DNA of 64,000 bases from Muscardinus avellanarius (GCA_963383645.1 OY726578.1:19380092-19444091), one strand, 5' to 3'; positions 33,263 to 45,441 are shown, counted from the stretch's first letter. A program made the numbers and translations. Notes: generated from the letters alone by a model not told the origin.

Positions 33263-33445
33263 TCATTTTGGTGGTACTGGAAACCCTTCTACCACCGGGC
33301 TACACTCCCAGCCCTATTTTCTTTTTTTATTTTGAAACAGGGTCTCACTAAAGTTGCTACCAAGAGACTCACAGAGTTGCCGAGGCTGACCTCGAACATG
33401 TGATCCTCCTGTCTCAGCCTCCCGTGCACTGAGTACAGGTGTGCT
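33121..33445 (-). mobile_element. ID head, (TTTC)n and B-type-like SINE
   Basis: An ID half (33125-33188) is followed by (TTTC)n (33190-33263). Then comes a B-type-like dimer (33268-33445) that lacks about 10 bp of the usual GGGGTTCCTGGAAGCCC segment. Confidence 0.82.
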
Positions 33446-33509
33446 TTTCATAGGGTTTTAAGTTACGGATCACTTCTGTGGGGGTGGGGGTGGCGGTCAC
33501 GGTGGCCTC

Positions 33510-33735
33510 TTTATTTTATTTTATTTATTTATTTAGCCGTACTGGGGATGGAACCCAGGGGCGTTCGACCTCAGAGCTACACCCCCAGCCCTATTTTTTA
33601 TTCTTTATTTTGAAACAGGGTCTCACTGAGTTGCAGAGGGCCTCACTAAGTAGCTGAGGCTGTCTGTGAACCGCGGTCCTCCTGTCTCAGCCTCCCGAAT
33701 GCCGGGATTACACGCATGCGCCCCACGCCCGGCTA
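33510..33735 (-). mobile_element. A-type B1-ID SINE
   Basis: An ATTT-rich tail (33512-33535), ID half, linker and full 7SL half ending CCCACGCCCGGCT are on the - strand. Confidence 0.93.
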
Positions 33736-34267
33736 ACAGCGGCCTCTTTCGAAGGCTGTCGGGCTGGGTTCTGGTACTGAGCCCGCAGTGTGTTAGAGAC
33801 GAGGATCGAGCCGCCACCCGTGCGGATGTGGGCGCGTGGGTGGGTTAAAGCCGGGGTTAACCCAGCCAGCATCCGCAGGTCTGAGCCCTTGATTCCTGCA
33901 CCAGACCCCCAGGATCCGCGGGAGACAGCGGCTCCCACCGACTCCACGCTGTTCTGAAGCGCTGAAGGCTGGGTGGGCCGCGCAGCGGAGCCGGGGAGGG
34001 GACAGCGCCCGTCTCTGGCAACGGGGTCTCTGGCAACGGGGTCTTATCACCTGCAGAGTTGCCGGGGGCAAAGCTGGCCCAGTGGTCTGAGAAGTGGGGC
34101 TCGGGAGAGGGGCATGTGGCCGGGGTGTTGCCAGGTGGCCCAGGGACCGGTCCCAGCCGCTCCTTCTGGGCTTAGTAAATATTACCTCCTGGCCTTAGTT
34201 TTCTTATCTGTGAATGGGGACCACGGCACTGTTGACCTCATGGGCTTTAAAATTTTGTTTCATGTTG
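33736..34267. other. Unique intronic sequence
   Basis: A 15-bp direct duplication, GTCTCTGGCAACGGG twice, occupies 34011-34040. A MIR-like piece (TTAGTTTTCTTATCTGTGAA) lies near 34196. No gene is seen. Confidence 0.45.
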
Positions 34268-34309
34268 TCGGGCTGGGGATTGAACCCAGGGGTATTCTAC
34301 CCTTGAGCC

Positions 34310-34341
<32 letters not shown>

Positions 34342-34445
34342 AACAGGCTTTGTTTCGTAGCTGAGAGCTTTGCTGAGTTGCTGAGGCTGGCCTCTGACCT
34401 GTGGTCCTCCTGTTTCAGCCTCCCAAGTACTGAGATGACAGGCTA
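34268..34445 (-). mobile_element. Diverged B1-ID SINE
   Basis: The ID half, a poly-T linker (34308-34333) and the 7SL half to 34445 are on the - strand. Confidence 0.85.
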
Positions 34446-36064
34446 AAGGAGTTTTGTGGGCACTGACCGGGTGAGCTTCGGTACAAACAGACTACCACTG
34501 CTGTCGGAGAAGAAAAATGTAGGTAGCAGTGGAGTCCCCCTGGTGTGATGAGCGCTTCTGTGGACAGCGAGCCTGGGGACCCTCAGTAGAAGCCAAGGAG
34601 ACCTTTAAGAGGCTCCAGCCCGCCCGTGGGTTTCCCCTGAACTGGAGCTGTGTGGCCCTGGGCCAGTTACTTCGCCCCTCCGTGCTGCGGCGGCGGGGAG
34701 GAAATGCCAGCTTCCCGCCCAGCCAGTCTGGGTTGCGAGTGTGCAGGAGGTGAGGGCGGCCTGCTCTCGGCGCAGGCCCATAACCACCCCAGCCTCAGTT
34801 TCCCCTTCTATGAAATGGGCGCCGTGGAGCCCCTGCCTTCCGGGCTGCGCTGGGCAGCCGGTCGCCCTGGTGATGTGAGTCCACCGCGCGCTGCCTGCGG
34901 CGGGACTGGAGCCCTTGCCTCCCGGCCGCGGCCTCCTTTCCTCCCGCGCTCAGGAAACCAGCTCGGCATCTGTTTCCCCGGGAGCTGTTTAATATTCTTC
35001 CTCGGTAAAATGAACTCATCCGAGCCACCCAAAAACAGCTGAATGAGCCCCCGGCGCCCGGCGGCCTTTCACAGCGGCAGCGGGCCCCCCGGGCCTCGGG
35101 GAGGCTGGCAGGAGCAGCCGTGGAGAGGGGGCCCCTTTCTTCTCGGTGCCTCGGGGGAGCTGGGGCCCCTGCTGGGGCTCCTGGAGGCCAGTGGGGGCGT
35201 CACTGGGGAGGGGGCGGCCTGGGCTTCCCTGGATCACTCAGGGCTCCTTCTTCCTGCTTCTTGGCTGTGTGTGGGGTCTCCTTGGGGGAGGCTGAGAAAG
35301 TTAGGCCTTCCCCAAATTCCCCTGAGTGCCCCCCACCCGGCCTCCAGCGCGGCCCAGCAGCAGCAGGAAGACCCGCTGACTGTGACCACGGGTGGTGGTG
35401 GTGGTGGAGGAGGCGTGAGCGGCCCTGAGCCCTTGCTAAGGACCAGAGCGCGCTGCCCAGGTGCCCTTATTCCCATTTGACAGGCGAGGAAGCCGAGGCC
35501 CACGTAGCCTGGGGGTGGGGGGGCTCAGGCAGCACCGGCTCTTGTCCCCAAGCCCCTGTCTTGATTCCGCCACACAGCTGCACCTGCAGCGCTTCTGAGG
35601 CTCAGCGGTGTGTCCAGACAGGCGGCATGGCGCCGGGCATACAGTAGGCGCTGCATAAGTGCCCGCCGGTATCGCTGCTTGATGACTTGGTTGACCGCAA
35701 ATCTCCGCGCCAGGTCCTTTCTGCCCACGGCCCAGCTGCTCTTCCACGTCCCGATTTTCACCCCAGCTGCCTCCAAAGGCAACTGAGAAAGGGTTTCCAG
35801 GTAGAAGCCAGATTAATTTCATGTAATTATCCGTGATAACACTAAATACTACTTGCAATTAGTCTTGGGCAATTTCTCTGCCAAGACGCAGTGAAGGAGG
35901 CAGGTGAAAGCGGGTCCAGTTGTCACCCACCGCTGGCCCGGTGCCGGCCGCCTGCGGGGGCCACGTGTGCTCGCCCTGAACGCCCCAGGGTGCTGAGCCC
36001 GCGCGGAGTCCTCCCAGGAGGAGCGCTGGCTGGGGACAAGACGGCCCCTATCCTCTGTCTTTAT
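34446..36064. other. Unique intronic sequence with MIR remnants
   Basis: MIR-like pieces are seen near 34640-34690 (GTGTGGCCCTGGGCCAGTTA), 34790-34830 (AGCCTCAGTTTCCCCTTCTA) and 35630-35670 (GGGCATACAGTAGGCGCTGC). A GGTGGTGGTGG run lies near 35391. No gene is supported. Confidence 0.45.
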
Positions 36065-36345
36065 TTCTATTTATTTATTTACTTATTTACTTTTTGTACT
36101 GGGGATTGAACTCAAGGGCATTCTTCCCTCCAAGCTACACCCCCAGCCCTATTTTTTATTCCTTATTTTGAAACAGGGTCTCACTAACTAGCTGAGGCTG
36201 TCCGCGAACCTGCGATCTTCCTGTCTCAGCCTCCCGAATACTGGGATTACAAGCGTGCGCCACCACACCTGCCCGCCCAGCTGCTTATTTATTTCTGTTT
36301 ATTTTTTGGTACTGGGGATTGAGTCAAGGGGTGTTCACACACAGT
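36065..36345 (-). mobile_element. A-type SINE plus an ID head fragment
   Basis: A full A-type copy (36065-36275) with a TTTA-rich tail is followed by a second tail and partial ID head (36286-36340). The second fragment has no 7SL half of its own. Confidence 0.88.
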
Positions 36346-36354
36346 CCCTTTTAA

Positions 36355-36440
36355 GGCCACTGTGGGGCCTTAGGTCCGGTCCCTTCCTCTCTCTGCCTCA
36401 GTTTTATAATCTGTAAAATGGGAGTAATTTTGACTACTCA
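36355..36440 (+). mobile_element. MIR-like fragment
   Basis: CTCTCTCTGCCTCAGTTTTA, then TAATCTGTAAAATGGGAGTA, follow the MIR core on the + strand. Confidence 0.5.
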
Positions 36441-36707
36441 GTGAATCAGCACAGGGGCTGCCGACCCTTTTTTTAAGTGTCAGAAGGCGAGTGTTTGGGG
36501 CCGTCCACCCCATCAAGTCTCTGTCCTCACCTCCCAGCCCTGACCTCGTTACACACGAGCAGTGTCTCCGCGCAGATGAACAGGTGCGCCGGTGTGCCGA
36601 CATGCCGCTATCCGTGGACACCGAATTCTGACTCACACACGACTTCCATTTTTGTGAAATAGTCTTACTTTGATTTCCCCCCCTCACCACCATTAAAAAC
36701 ATCAAGC

Positions 36708-36935
36708 AAAGCCGGGCGTGGTGGCGCACGCCTGTAATCCCAGCATTCGGGAGGATGAGACAGGAGGATCGTGGTTCGCGGGCAGCCTCGGCTACTATTT
36801 AGTGAGGTCTTTGCAACTCTGTGAGACCCTGTTTCAAAGTAAAGAATAACAACAACAACAAAAAAATAGGGCTAGGGTGTTGCTCAGAGGTAGACTGCCT
36901 CTGGGTTCCATCCCCAGTACTGCAAAAAGAAAGTT
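36708..36935 (+). mobile_element. A-type B1-ID SINE
   Basis: A full dimer with a CAACAACAA-expanded linker (about 36848-36862). Confidence 0.92.
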
Positions 36936-38103
36936 AAAAACATGTTTTTTCTGCAGAGTTGGAGCGATACCATGGCAGCTGTTTCGTTTTACATTTTATA
37001 CCTGTAGTTTCGCACTGGTGTGTGTGTTTCTTGGACCAAGGTCAGACCGTCACTTCCGTGCGGGAGACCAAGGCCCAGAGAGGGAAGATGCGTTGTCTGC
37101 AGTCAGCCAGCTGGGACGCCCGCGCATGGGTCCTGGACCACGTGGTCCTCTGCTCGGCCCAGGGCCTGCGTCTTTCCTCCCCTCAGTTTCTCCACCTGGG
37201 AATGGCTGTCCTTCCATCCGGTCTGTGTCTCTGGGTGCTGACTGGGCCGTGGGCAGCGGTGCAAATCTCCCCCATCCTCTTTCAGTGACTCTGAACTCCA
37301 GGTGGTCCCCAGCCAGTGATGGCCGCGCCTTGCAGCTAAGCATCACGGGACGGGTGCTGCGCTGGCCAGAGAGGACCTGAGTGGGGGGGCGGAAGATGAA
37401 GTCAAGGGTCGCGTCCTCCGGGCTGGGTGTAGACTCTGGAGCCGTGAGGTCCAAGGTGGGGAGCGGCCGGGGGGTTCTCAGGACTGGGCTGTGGTTTCCA
37501 CTGCGGGGCAGAGGGCCCTCCCTCGGCTCGTCATCCAGGGGATGTCGTGACGTGGGGAGGTGGGATGGCGGCAGTAGGAGCCGGAGCTGTGGCTTTAACC
37601 CTGGCTTGACCTTCACCCATCATCCTGCCCCACACAGGTCATCCATGTCTTTGGCCTCAGCTTCTGCCTCTCTGTGATTGGACCAGGTCAGGTAATCTGG
37701 ATTGATTAGTCCTGGCTGCCTGTGGCACTGTGTTAAGACTCTAGGGCGGGGCCTGGGTTTCATAGGAGCAGTGCTGCAGTTGATTAGCAATGTCTGCTCT
37801 GGGCACCAGGGCGGTTGAGATGATTTGCTGGGTGTTTCCTGTGGTTGATAATCCCGGGAAAATCCGTGTTGGCGCCTCCCACCCCCAAACGTCCGTCCCA
37901 TCCATCTATGGAAGCTTCCTATGCGAAACTGGTGAGGCTCACCTTTTGCAAGAAAACGTGTGTTGGCAGCAGCTGGCGGAGGCGGGGAGAGATTTTGCAG
38001 ATTAACCTTCTAGACCAGCCCCATAGAATTCTGGGAGAACTTTGGGAGAGATGGGACCAACTCTCCCATAGAACTTTCTAGACCATAGAAATGTCCTCTG
38101 TCC
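36936..38103. other. Unique intronic sequence
   Basis: MIR-like pieces occur near 37055-37120 (-) and 37170-37210 (+). Several TGATTA words occur at 37690-37860. No gene is seen. Confidence 0.4.
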
Positions 38104-38324
38104 GAGCCGGGCGTGGTGGTGCACGGCTGTAATCCCAGGATTTGGGAGGCGGAGACAGGAGGATTGCGGTTCGCGGACAGCCTCAGCTACTTAGTGAGAA
38201 GGCCTTTTGCATCTTAGGGAGACCCTGTTTCAAAATAAAGAATAAAAATAGGGCTGGGAGTGCAGCTCAGAGATGGAATGCCCCTGGGTTCCATCCCCAG
38301 TACCGCAAAAAAAAAAAAAAAAAA

Positions 38325-38362
<38 letters not shown>
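38104..38362 (+). mobile_element. A-type SINE with (GAAA)n tail
   Basis: A full dimer (38104-38307), poly-A of about 20, then (GAAA)n to 38362. AATGTCCTCT lies just before the element (about 38090) and again just after the tail (about 38369). It is probably the target-site duplication. Confidence 0.92.
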
Positions 38363-38363
<1 letters not shown>

Positions 38364-39006
38364 GAATGAATGTCCTCTATCTGTCCTCTCTAGTGCTGCG
38401 CAGCTCTCAGATGCTAGAAATATAGTTGATTGCAAATGTAGCTGATTGATTTGATATAATTTAAAAATGCAGGAGCCACCTGTACTAGGGGCTACCCTGC
38501 TGGACATCCCATTTCTGGACTGGTCTTGCCCCCGAGCTTGTGGAAGTTCCCAAGGGCATCCAGTTGTGATACCCAAGAACTCTGGGTGGGCCCGTGGGTG
38601 GCAGCCTGTTGCTAGGCAACAGAAGCCGGCAGGCCCTCTGTAGCTCTGCCCACAGGCAGCGGCAGCCTCCTCTGCAGGAGGTTCTGGTTCCCCAGGTGGG
38701 TGAGCTCTGCCAGGGGGAAGGTTTTCCTTTTCTGCATGGCTAGCTCTCCGGCTGGGGCCTGGTTCCCTGGGGCTCAGACCCTGCGAGGGCGAGGCCTGGC
38801 CTGGATGGACGCTCACCATCAGGGGACACCGATGCTGGGCTCGATATCCCCTGTTCCCCAGGAAGCAAGAGCCGCAGGAAGGCGGGTGAGGGGATTTAGG
38901 ACAGCTGGGAACACGCGTCTCTCCCCTTCTTTCCTGTTTGTTTCTGGTGTAGGACAAAAGTCCAAGAGTCTTTGGAGATGGACTCCGCCGTGTCTTCGTC
39001 TTCTTG
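38363..39006. other. Unique intronic sequence with X-box
   Basis: The block holds a TGATTG/TGATTGAT pair at 38427-38450 and the X-box palindrome listed below. No gene is seen. Confidence 0.4.
38608..38620. promoter_or_regulatory. Palindromic X-box-like motif (RFX type)
   Basis: GTTGCTAGGCAAC has perfect GTTGC/GCAAC arms and a 3-bp spacer, and fits the RFX X-box consensus closely. It is the second such palindrome in the window. Confidence 0.4.
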
Positions 39007-39193
39007 TTTTTGATACTGGGGCTGGGACCCAGGGGCATTCCGCCTTGGAGCGACACTCCCAGCCCTTTTATTTTTATTTTTTAACAGAGCAACAAGGTCT
39101 TGCTCTGTTGCTGAGGCTGGCCTTGAAACTGTGATCCTCCTGTCTCAGCCTCCCAAGCCCTGGGGTCACAGGTGTGCGTCACCGCGCCCGGCT
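39007..39193 (-). mobile_element. B1-ID SINE
   Basis: A moderately diverged - strand copy with GATACTGGGGCTGGGACCC in the ID half and ACCGCGCCCGGCT at the 5' end. Confidence 0.88.
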
Positions 39194-39322
39194 GGACTTG
39201 GCGGTCTTGAGTCAGCGGGACCCTCTCTGTGTGGCGCTGGGCAAGTCCATCATGTCTGGGCTGTGGTGTGGTTTTCTTCCTTTCCTGGGAAGGAATCAGT
39301 TAAATAATTCTCTGCTGCTCTG

Positions 39323-39371
<49 letters not shown>

Positions 39372-39828
39372 GTCTAATAACAAATCAAAACAAAAGCCCA
39401 ACCAACAGCCCCACCCAGCCCAGAGATGGCGTCAGGGCGATGCACTCACCCCAGGCCTCAGCGCAGAGGCCGCCGGGCTGGGAGGGGGCCTTCCCGGGGC
39501 AGGGTCCAGCAGAAGAAAGTTGCTCTGGCCGAGGACGGCTGGCTTTGTCCTCCATGAAAGGCGCCTCCATCCTGTGGCTCCTTCGCCCACCTGCAGGGTC
39601 TAAAACCACCTGGGAGAGTTCCAGCTTCCAGACTTGGAAGGAAGGCTGCTGGCCGGGTGGGATTCTGGAGAGGGAAGGGGTGCTCCTCTGCCTTAGGAAT
39701 TTTGGGAGGAGCGTAGCGATGTGAAGGCAGGTCCCTGTCCTTGGCACCCCAGGCCTGGGAAAGCTCCTGTTCCAGGTCATCTGAGCCCAAGGATTCATGC
39801 TTTGAGTTCACTTTGTGTTAGACATTTG
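39194..39828. other. Unique intronic sequence with (CT)n
   Basis: A (CT)n of about 22 units lies at 39325-39369. No gene is seen; the frames on either strand are not conserved in type. Confidence 0.45.
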
Positions 39829-39883
39829 TTCTGAGGGGAGGAAATTGAATCCAGGGGCCTGCTACCTCCAAGGTAGAGTCATA

Positions 39884-39931
<48 letters not shown>

Positions 39932-40060
39932 TTGGAAGCAGAGTTTCTGTAAGTTGCTGAAAGCTTTACTAAATTGCTGAAGCCGGCCTCAAACCTTGCA
40001 ATCCTCCTGTCTCAGCCTCCCAAATAACTGGGATTACAGGCGTGCGCCTCTGTGCCTGAT
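39829..40060 (-). mobile_element. B1-ID SINE with (TTA)n linker
   Basis: The linker between the ID half (39830-39878) and the 7SL half (39935-40060) has expanded to about 50 bp of TTA repeats (39883-39932). Confidence 0.88.
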
Positions 40061-41088
40061 TGATTTTAGAGATCCTGTAGGGTTCCTTCTGCCCCAGGGA
40101 CTGATGTGGCCAGCTCCTCTGGGCTGAGGGCCTCCTGTGGGCCGGGTGCCAGAGACAGCGTGGCGAGCAGAAGAGACCCCTCCTCAGTTCCACGGGCCGC
40201 ACATGCCGGGGCCGTGGCAGGTAGCGGGGCAGTTGTAAGATGTCAGTCCCGGGAAGGGTGGTGGTGGCTATCAGAGCCCACGGAGGGGCTTGGAGACCCC
40301 AGGAAGAGGGGACAGAAGCCAGCCGGGTGCAGGCTGGGACAGTGGAGGTCCAGGTCAAGGAAAGAGACGGTGGGAGAGGTGTCGCTGCCTCTTGGTGAGG
40401 GCGTCGTGAGAGTCCACCGTTAACCTCTAGACGAGTTGGGCGCGGGCCGAGCTGGCCGTGTCTGTGCCCCATTGACCCCTCTCTCCTTGGTCTTCCCAGC
40501 CCCTGAGGGCGGGTCTGTGCCTTCCCAGGAGGCTGTGCTGGCCCCGCCCTGGCAGGAGAGGAGAGGAGAGGAGAGGCCCTGGGTCTTAATCCCGCTCCTC
40601 TATCCCAGAGACATTTGCAAATACAGAAAATCCTTCCAGAGGCAGGGCATGGCTGTCAGCAAGCGCCCGTCTGGGGAACTGAGGGAAGGAAGGTGAGGCC
40701 GACTTAGTCACCCGCCCCGCCCCGCACCTGGCTCTTCCCAGGCTCCCTGCCTTCCTGGGGAGCCCACGCCCGGCTCTCCAAGCCAGTGCCAGAATCACAG
40801 GCACCTGCGTCGTGCAAGCCCAGCCCGCCATCCCGGAGCCCAGCCAGCGAGCACCTGTCCACCCGTCCTCCACCCCACGGCGGCGGAGAGATCAGTGGAC
40901 ATTTCCCAGCGGCCCACAGGGTGGTTTGGATGGGACGCTCACTCGGGACTCGGGTGGGTGGGTGGCCTCCGTAGGTCACGAGGTCACAGATGTCTTATGC
41001 TGGGTTCATTTTATGTTTCAATTTGAGTGGGCCAGGAGGTGCCCAGATATTTGGGTAATCATCATTTCTCTAAAGGATCCTGACCAGA
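40061..41088. other. Unique GC-rich intronic sequence
   Basis: A GAGAG/GGAGAG short tandem lies near 40555-40580. No repeat family or gene was recognised. Confidence 0.4.
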
Positions 41089-41320
41089 GCCGGGCGTGGT
41101 GGCGCACGCTTGTCATCCCAGCGTTCGGGAGGCTGAGACAGGAGGATCGCGGTTCGTGGACAGCCTCAGCTGCTTAGTGAGGCCCTCTGCAACTCAGTGA
41201 GACCCTGTTTCAAAATAAAGAATAAAAAATAGAGCTGGGGTATAGCTTGTAGGTAGAATGCCCCTGAGTTCCATCCCCAGAACTGAAAAAAAAAACCAAA
41301 ACAAAACAATAAATAAAGGA
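41089..41320 (+). mobile_element. A-type B1-ID SINE
   Basis: A full dimer with A-rich tail. AAAGGATCCTGACC stands just before it and AAAGGAACCTGACC just after it. The 14-bp pair with one mismatch is probably the target-site duplication. Confidence 0.92.
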
Positions 41321-43954
41321 ACCTGACCGACACATACAGTCTGTCACAGCCAAATGGAAACAGCATAAACAAGTTCACGAGTGTGGTTGTTTCAATAAAA
41401 CTTTATTTACACATCGGGGGGGGGCCGACTCAGGCTTGCGGGCTGGGGCTGGGGCTTGCTGAGCCTGGCAGGCTCTTTGTCTGTGAAGTGGGGCTAAGGG
41501 ACTAGATTCTGCTGGGCCGGGCGAGGGCTGAGCGGGGTAACCTCAGCCGTAGCGTAGCCGACATGGCCAGTGTTCTCTGTCGTCTTCTCCCGTAGCCCTG
41601 AGCGGCCGGGTATGATCTCATCCGCAGGGGAGGAAGCCCAAGCGCAGATTAAGTGCCGGTCCCTTAACCTTCCTAGTCACTGGGCTGTACTTTTGCTTTT
41701 CTGGCCTCAGTTTCCCTATTCGTAGCTGCAGAGAGAAGCCAGTGCAGCGAGTCACGGGACCGCCAGTCACTCCCGTCGTGCGGAGGGTCACGAAGGACAG
41801 GGAGGCCGTGTCCCTCCTGGAGGTCAGGGCCCGTCAGGACCTGAGCCGGGTTTGTCGGGGACCCGAGTTACAGGTCGGCCCAGTTAGAGCAGAGCTTTCT
41901 CCAGGTGCCCTTTCTGGTTTGGTGCGGGGCATTGTGCCGTCCTTAGGTGCTTAGGGTTGGAGAAGCCGGGGCCCACGTACATTCCTAAATCAGGTGTCCC
42001 ATGCCGAGGCTGGAGTGAACGAGGCTCAAGCCATTTATACATCCCGACAGAGTCCTATCCTGCTCCGAAGCCTTCCGTGGCTCCCCATTGCCTGCAGGAA
42101 CAAGTCCAAACTCCTTCCAGGGTTTTCTGAGTTACGTAGGCTTTCTGCCTTCTGCACCCCTCAAAGTCTTCCCAGATCCCGGCGCTCCCCAGGGCCCTGA
42201 CGGCGGCTTGGGCTTTGCGGCAGGTGTTTCCCAGAATGCCTCTGGGCCAGGCTGGGGACTCCTGGCACAGCCGGGGCAGCTCTTTGGTCATGGTGCTTTT
42301 GCGGGTGTCCTTGTGAGGACCTCCCAGGGGCCCCCCAGGCCAGGGAAACAGTTACAGCAGGAGACGCCAAGTGTCTCTGGGTCCCAGACGTCCCGCCCCC
42401 TCCTCACAAGGCAGGAGTGACCCGGAGTGGGGCGCAGAATCGCGGGGAGCTGTGGCGGATCCGGGGTCCAGCGCCTGGTGGTGGCCAGGGCAGGCTTGTC
42501 CCCACGGTGTGTGACTGTCCCACTGCCCAGCCCCGTGCGGAGACCTCCCAGGGGGCCAGGGCAGGTGAGCAGGCCAGCCGCCCCCTGGCCCCCCAGGAAG
42601 GAGCGCCCCAGAGCCGCAGATGGGGGACGAGGCGAGACTCTGGAAACACCCTCTCCGGGTTCAGCCTTCTGGCTGAAGGCCCAAGAGCCGAGCTTGCCTG
42701 CATCTATCTTGTTTAATGCAAGTCGGTATTGTCAGCCAGGGCTCAGGGAGGGGTCCACTCGGTGGGCCAGGAAGGTAAGAAGATGCTCCCGGGGGGCCGG
42801 GCTGGAGCGCTGAGTGTCAGGTGGGATTACTCCATGGCGCTGGGCACCGCGGCTCGGGACTTCTCCTCCCCAGGGCCACGGACAGCCCCGCCACGGCGTG
42901 GTGCAGGTGATGGGGATGGAGTCTCAGCTGGGCAGGATGGGAGGCACCAGGGCCTGTGAGGAGCCACCCGGTCCCCGGAACGGCGGTCCCCACGCCGGGT
43001 CTCCTCCTCCAGCTGGGGCCGTCCCCGCTCCTGAGACCCGTCTGTCCGTGGCCAGTGCTGATGTCCCCTGGACACAGCTCCTCCCGGGCCTCCACCATCC
43101 CAATCTAAGTGACAGCTGCCCTCAGCCAAGTCAGCTCCGATTAATTTCCGAAGGCCTCGGTGGCTGGCGCGCGTCTGCCCACGGCCCGCTCCCTGCTCCC
43201 CGTGGCCAGCGGGGCCGTCCCGGCCAGGGCCCAGGGCCAGGGGGCCGCGTGCCTCCTGCCGCGGGGACCACGCGCCGCCCCTGACCCGCGGCTCCCACAG
43301 CAGCCGCCGCTGCACGGGGAGCCCCGCAGGGAGGGGACGGCGGCTTCTGTCCCAGCTGCTCTGTCAGCCCCGATAGTTCTCATCCTGGTGGGAGCCTGAG
43401 GGCCTGTCTCCAAGACCCAGGAGAGAGCTGACCTCAGAGGGAGAGGGAGAGGGGAAGACAGAGGACTAGACGCAGGAGGGAGGGGGAGACAGCGGGAGGA
43501 GGGAGAGGGATGCTGGGAGGACGGAGGGGTGAGGGGAGGAGGATGGGACCCGCGCTCGGACCACTGACGTTTTCTTCATGTCTTCATGTGACTAGTAAAA
43601 CCATTAGTCGGCCTCAGACATGTGCCGTGGCCTCGGGCCTGCTGCTGGCCGGCTGCCTGACCCTGTCCGTGACGTTGGCACGAGCCTCAGTTTCCCCTGC
43701 CGTGAGGTGGGCCCACTCTCCCTGGGTGTCAGTACGCTCTCAGGAGATGGGGACCGGTGGTATGCAGAGCCCGAAGACAGAGACGGCCGTTTTCCTCTCT
43801 CCCTGTTCTGTCTGGATGGGGAGTGGGCTAGGGGCCGGGGTGCAGGTGGAGGGCCGGGCGGTCCCCTGGGCCTGGCCCATGGGAGTTCCCAGTGTCCCTC
43901 AGTCCCTGACCCCTGGGTGGTGCCTGGGCTAAGGTGGAGGCGCTCAGGTTCTGG
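41321..43954. other. Unique intronic block with purine-rich tract
   Basis: At 43421-43545 the + strand is almost all purine, with [20 protein letters not shown] runs. A diverged MIR-like piece lies near 43620-43720. The many open frames reflect high GC; none resembles a known family. Confidence 0.45.
42050..42200 (+). mobile_element. L2-like fragment
   Basis: GAAGCCTTCCGTGGCTCCCC, ATTGCCTGCAGGAACAAGTC and CAAACTCCTTCCAGGG follow the 3' region of the old LINE L2. Confidence 0.6.
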
Positions 43955-44152
43955 TTTTTTTTTTTTTTTTTTTTGGTGGTACTGAGGTTCCTGGAAGCCA
44001 TTCTACCTCCGGGCTACACTCCCAGACCTATTTTATACTTTTTATTTGGAAACAGGGTCTCTTAAGCCAGCACGGCTGGCTTCGAACCTGCGCGATCCTC
44101 CTGTCTCCGCCTCCCAAGCACGGGGATTACAAGCGCGTGCCACCACACCCAG
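43955..44152 (-). mobile_element. B-type SINE
   Basis: A poly-T tail, GGTGGTACTGAGGTTCCTGG, GGGCTACACTCCCAGACC and a full 7SL half are on the - strand. Confidence 0.93.
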
Positions 44153-44596
44153 TTTAAAATCTCATCTTTCCAAAGGGCTGGGTGGGTCGTCCAGCCCCAT
44201 GCCAGCCAGTCTTTTAGACAGGACCAGACAGGCCCAGAGCGGGTGTGACTTACTCAAGGTCACACAGTGAGCAGGTCGCAGGTGGCAGGGGCTGGTGATC
44301 TTTCGGGAAACCTTTAGCCAAATCCTTCCCAGGTGCCTGCTCTGTGCCAGGGAGCAGGGATCCCCACACACATGGCCGCCTCTGCCCCCCACCCCCCCGC
44401 CGGCTCCCCTGGAGGGGTCGCTTCTAGAGGTCATGCAGAGCTGGGATTCAGGCCGGGCTGGACTCAAACCCAGGGCTCCGTCAACCCAGGGTCCGAGCTC
44501 TGAGTCAGAGCGGCTCTCCCTGCCTCGCTTGGGCGGTGGCGGGTCTGGCATTTCCTGCTAAGTTGGGGGCCGCGTAGACTCCCTTTCTGTTGAGAT
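44153..44596. other. Unique sequence with MIR remnants
   Basis: GACTTACTCAAGGTCACACA near 44247 is a reverse MIR core. AGCTGGGATTCAGGCCGGGC near 44440 looks like the continuation of a second copy. Confidence 0.5.
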
Positions 44597-44975
44597 TTTT
44601 TTTTTATTTTTTGGCACTAAAGAATCCAGGCGCATTCTACCTCCAAGCCACACACCAAGCCCCATTTTTGTGTGTGTGTGGTACTGGGGTTCCTGGAAAC
44701 CCTTCTCTGGGCTACACTCCCAGACCTATTTTGTATTTTTATTTTGGAAACAGGGTCTCTTAATCCAGCCAGGCTGGCTTTGAACCTGCGCGATCCTCCT
44801 GTCTCCGCCTCCAAAGCACGGGGATTACAAGCGTGCGCCACCACGCCTGGCTCCCTTTTTTTTTTTCTTTTAAACAGGACCTTGCTAAATTGCCGAGGCT
44901 GGCCTTGAACCCATGATCCTGGTGTCTCCGCCTCCTGCGCACTGGGCGGACGGGCAGGCGCCACCATGCCTGGCT
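44597..44975 (-). mobile_element. A-type SINE interrupted by a B-type SINE
   Basis: The outer ID half (44612-44663) and outer 7SL half (about 44852-44975) flank a complete B-type copy (about 44666-44851) that begins with a (GT)n-like tail. Confidence 0.88.
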
Positions 44976-45195
44976 CTGCAGAGACCCACTCTTGCTGCCC
45001 GAGCCCAGCGCTGGTGTGTCCCCAACTCCGTCCTTCCTTCCTTCGAGAGAGGAACATGGCCCAGGTGTCGACTGTGGACAGGCAGAGGAGGAGTCTTTCT
45101 TGGGGACATGGGGCCTGCCAAAGGTTCCAGTTGAGTCTGGGGGCTACACCCTGGGTCAGGCCTGCTCCGTTTGCTGGGCAGGCTCTGTGACGATA

Positions 45196-45441
45196 GTGGT
45201 GGTGGTGGTGGTGGTGGTTGTTGTTGTTGTTGTTATTATTATTATTATTATTACTATTATTTGGTGCTAGAATTGAACCTGGGACATTCTACCTCTAAGC
45301 TGCACCCCCAGCCCTTTTTATCAGGGTCTTACTAAGTTGTTGAGGGTTTTACTAACCTTCGGAGGCTGGCCTTGAACCTGTGATCCTCCTGCCTCAGTCT
45401 CCTGAGTCCTGGGATTACAGGCGTGCGCCACCGCGCCCTGC
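45196..45441 (-). mobile_element. B1-ID SINE with compound triplet tail
   Basis: The tail reads (GTG)n, (TTG)n, (TTA)n over 45196-45261. The ID half (45262-45315) and 7SL half follow on the - strand. Confidence 0.88.

Noticed and set aside
38214..39056. A 280-codon - strand frame in the intron
   Set aside because: Both ends are SINE sequence with poly-Phe/Ser from a (GAAA)n tract, and the middle has no recognisable family.
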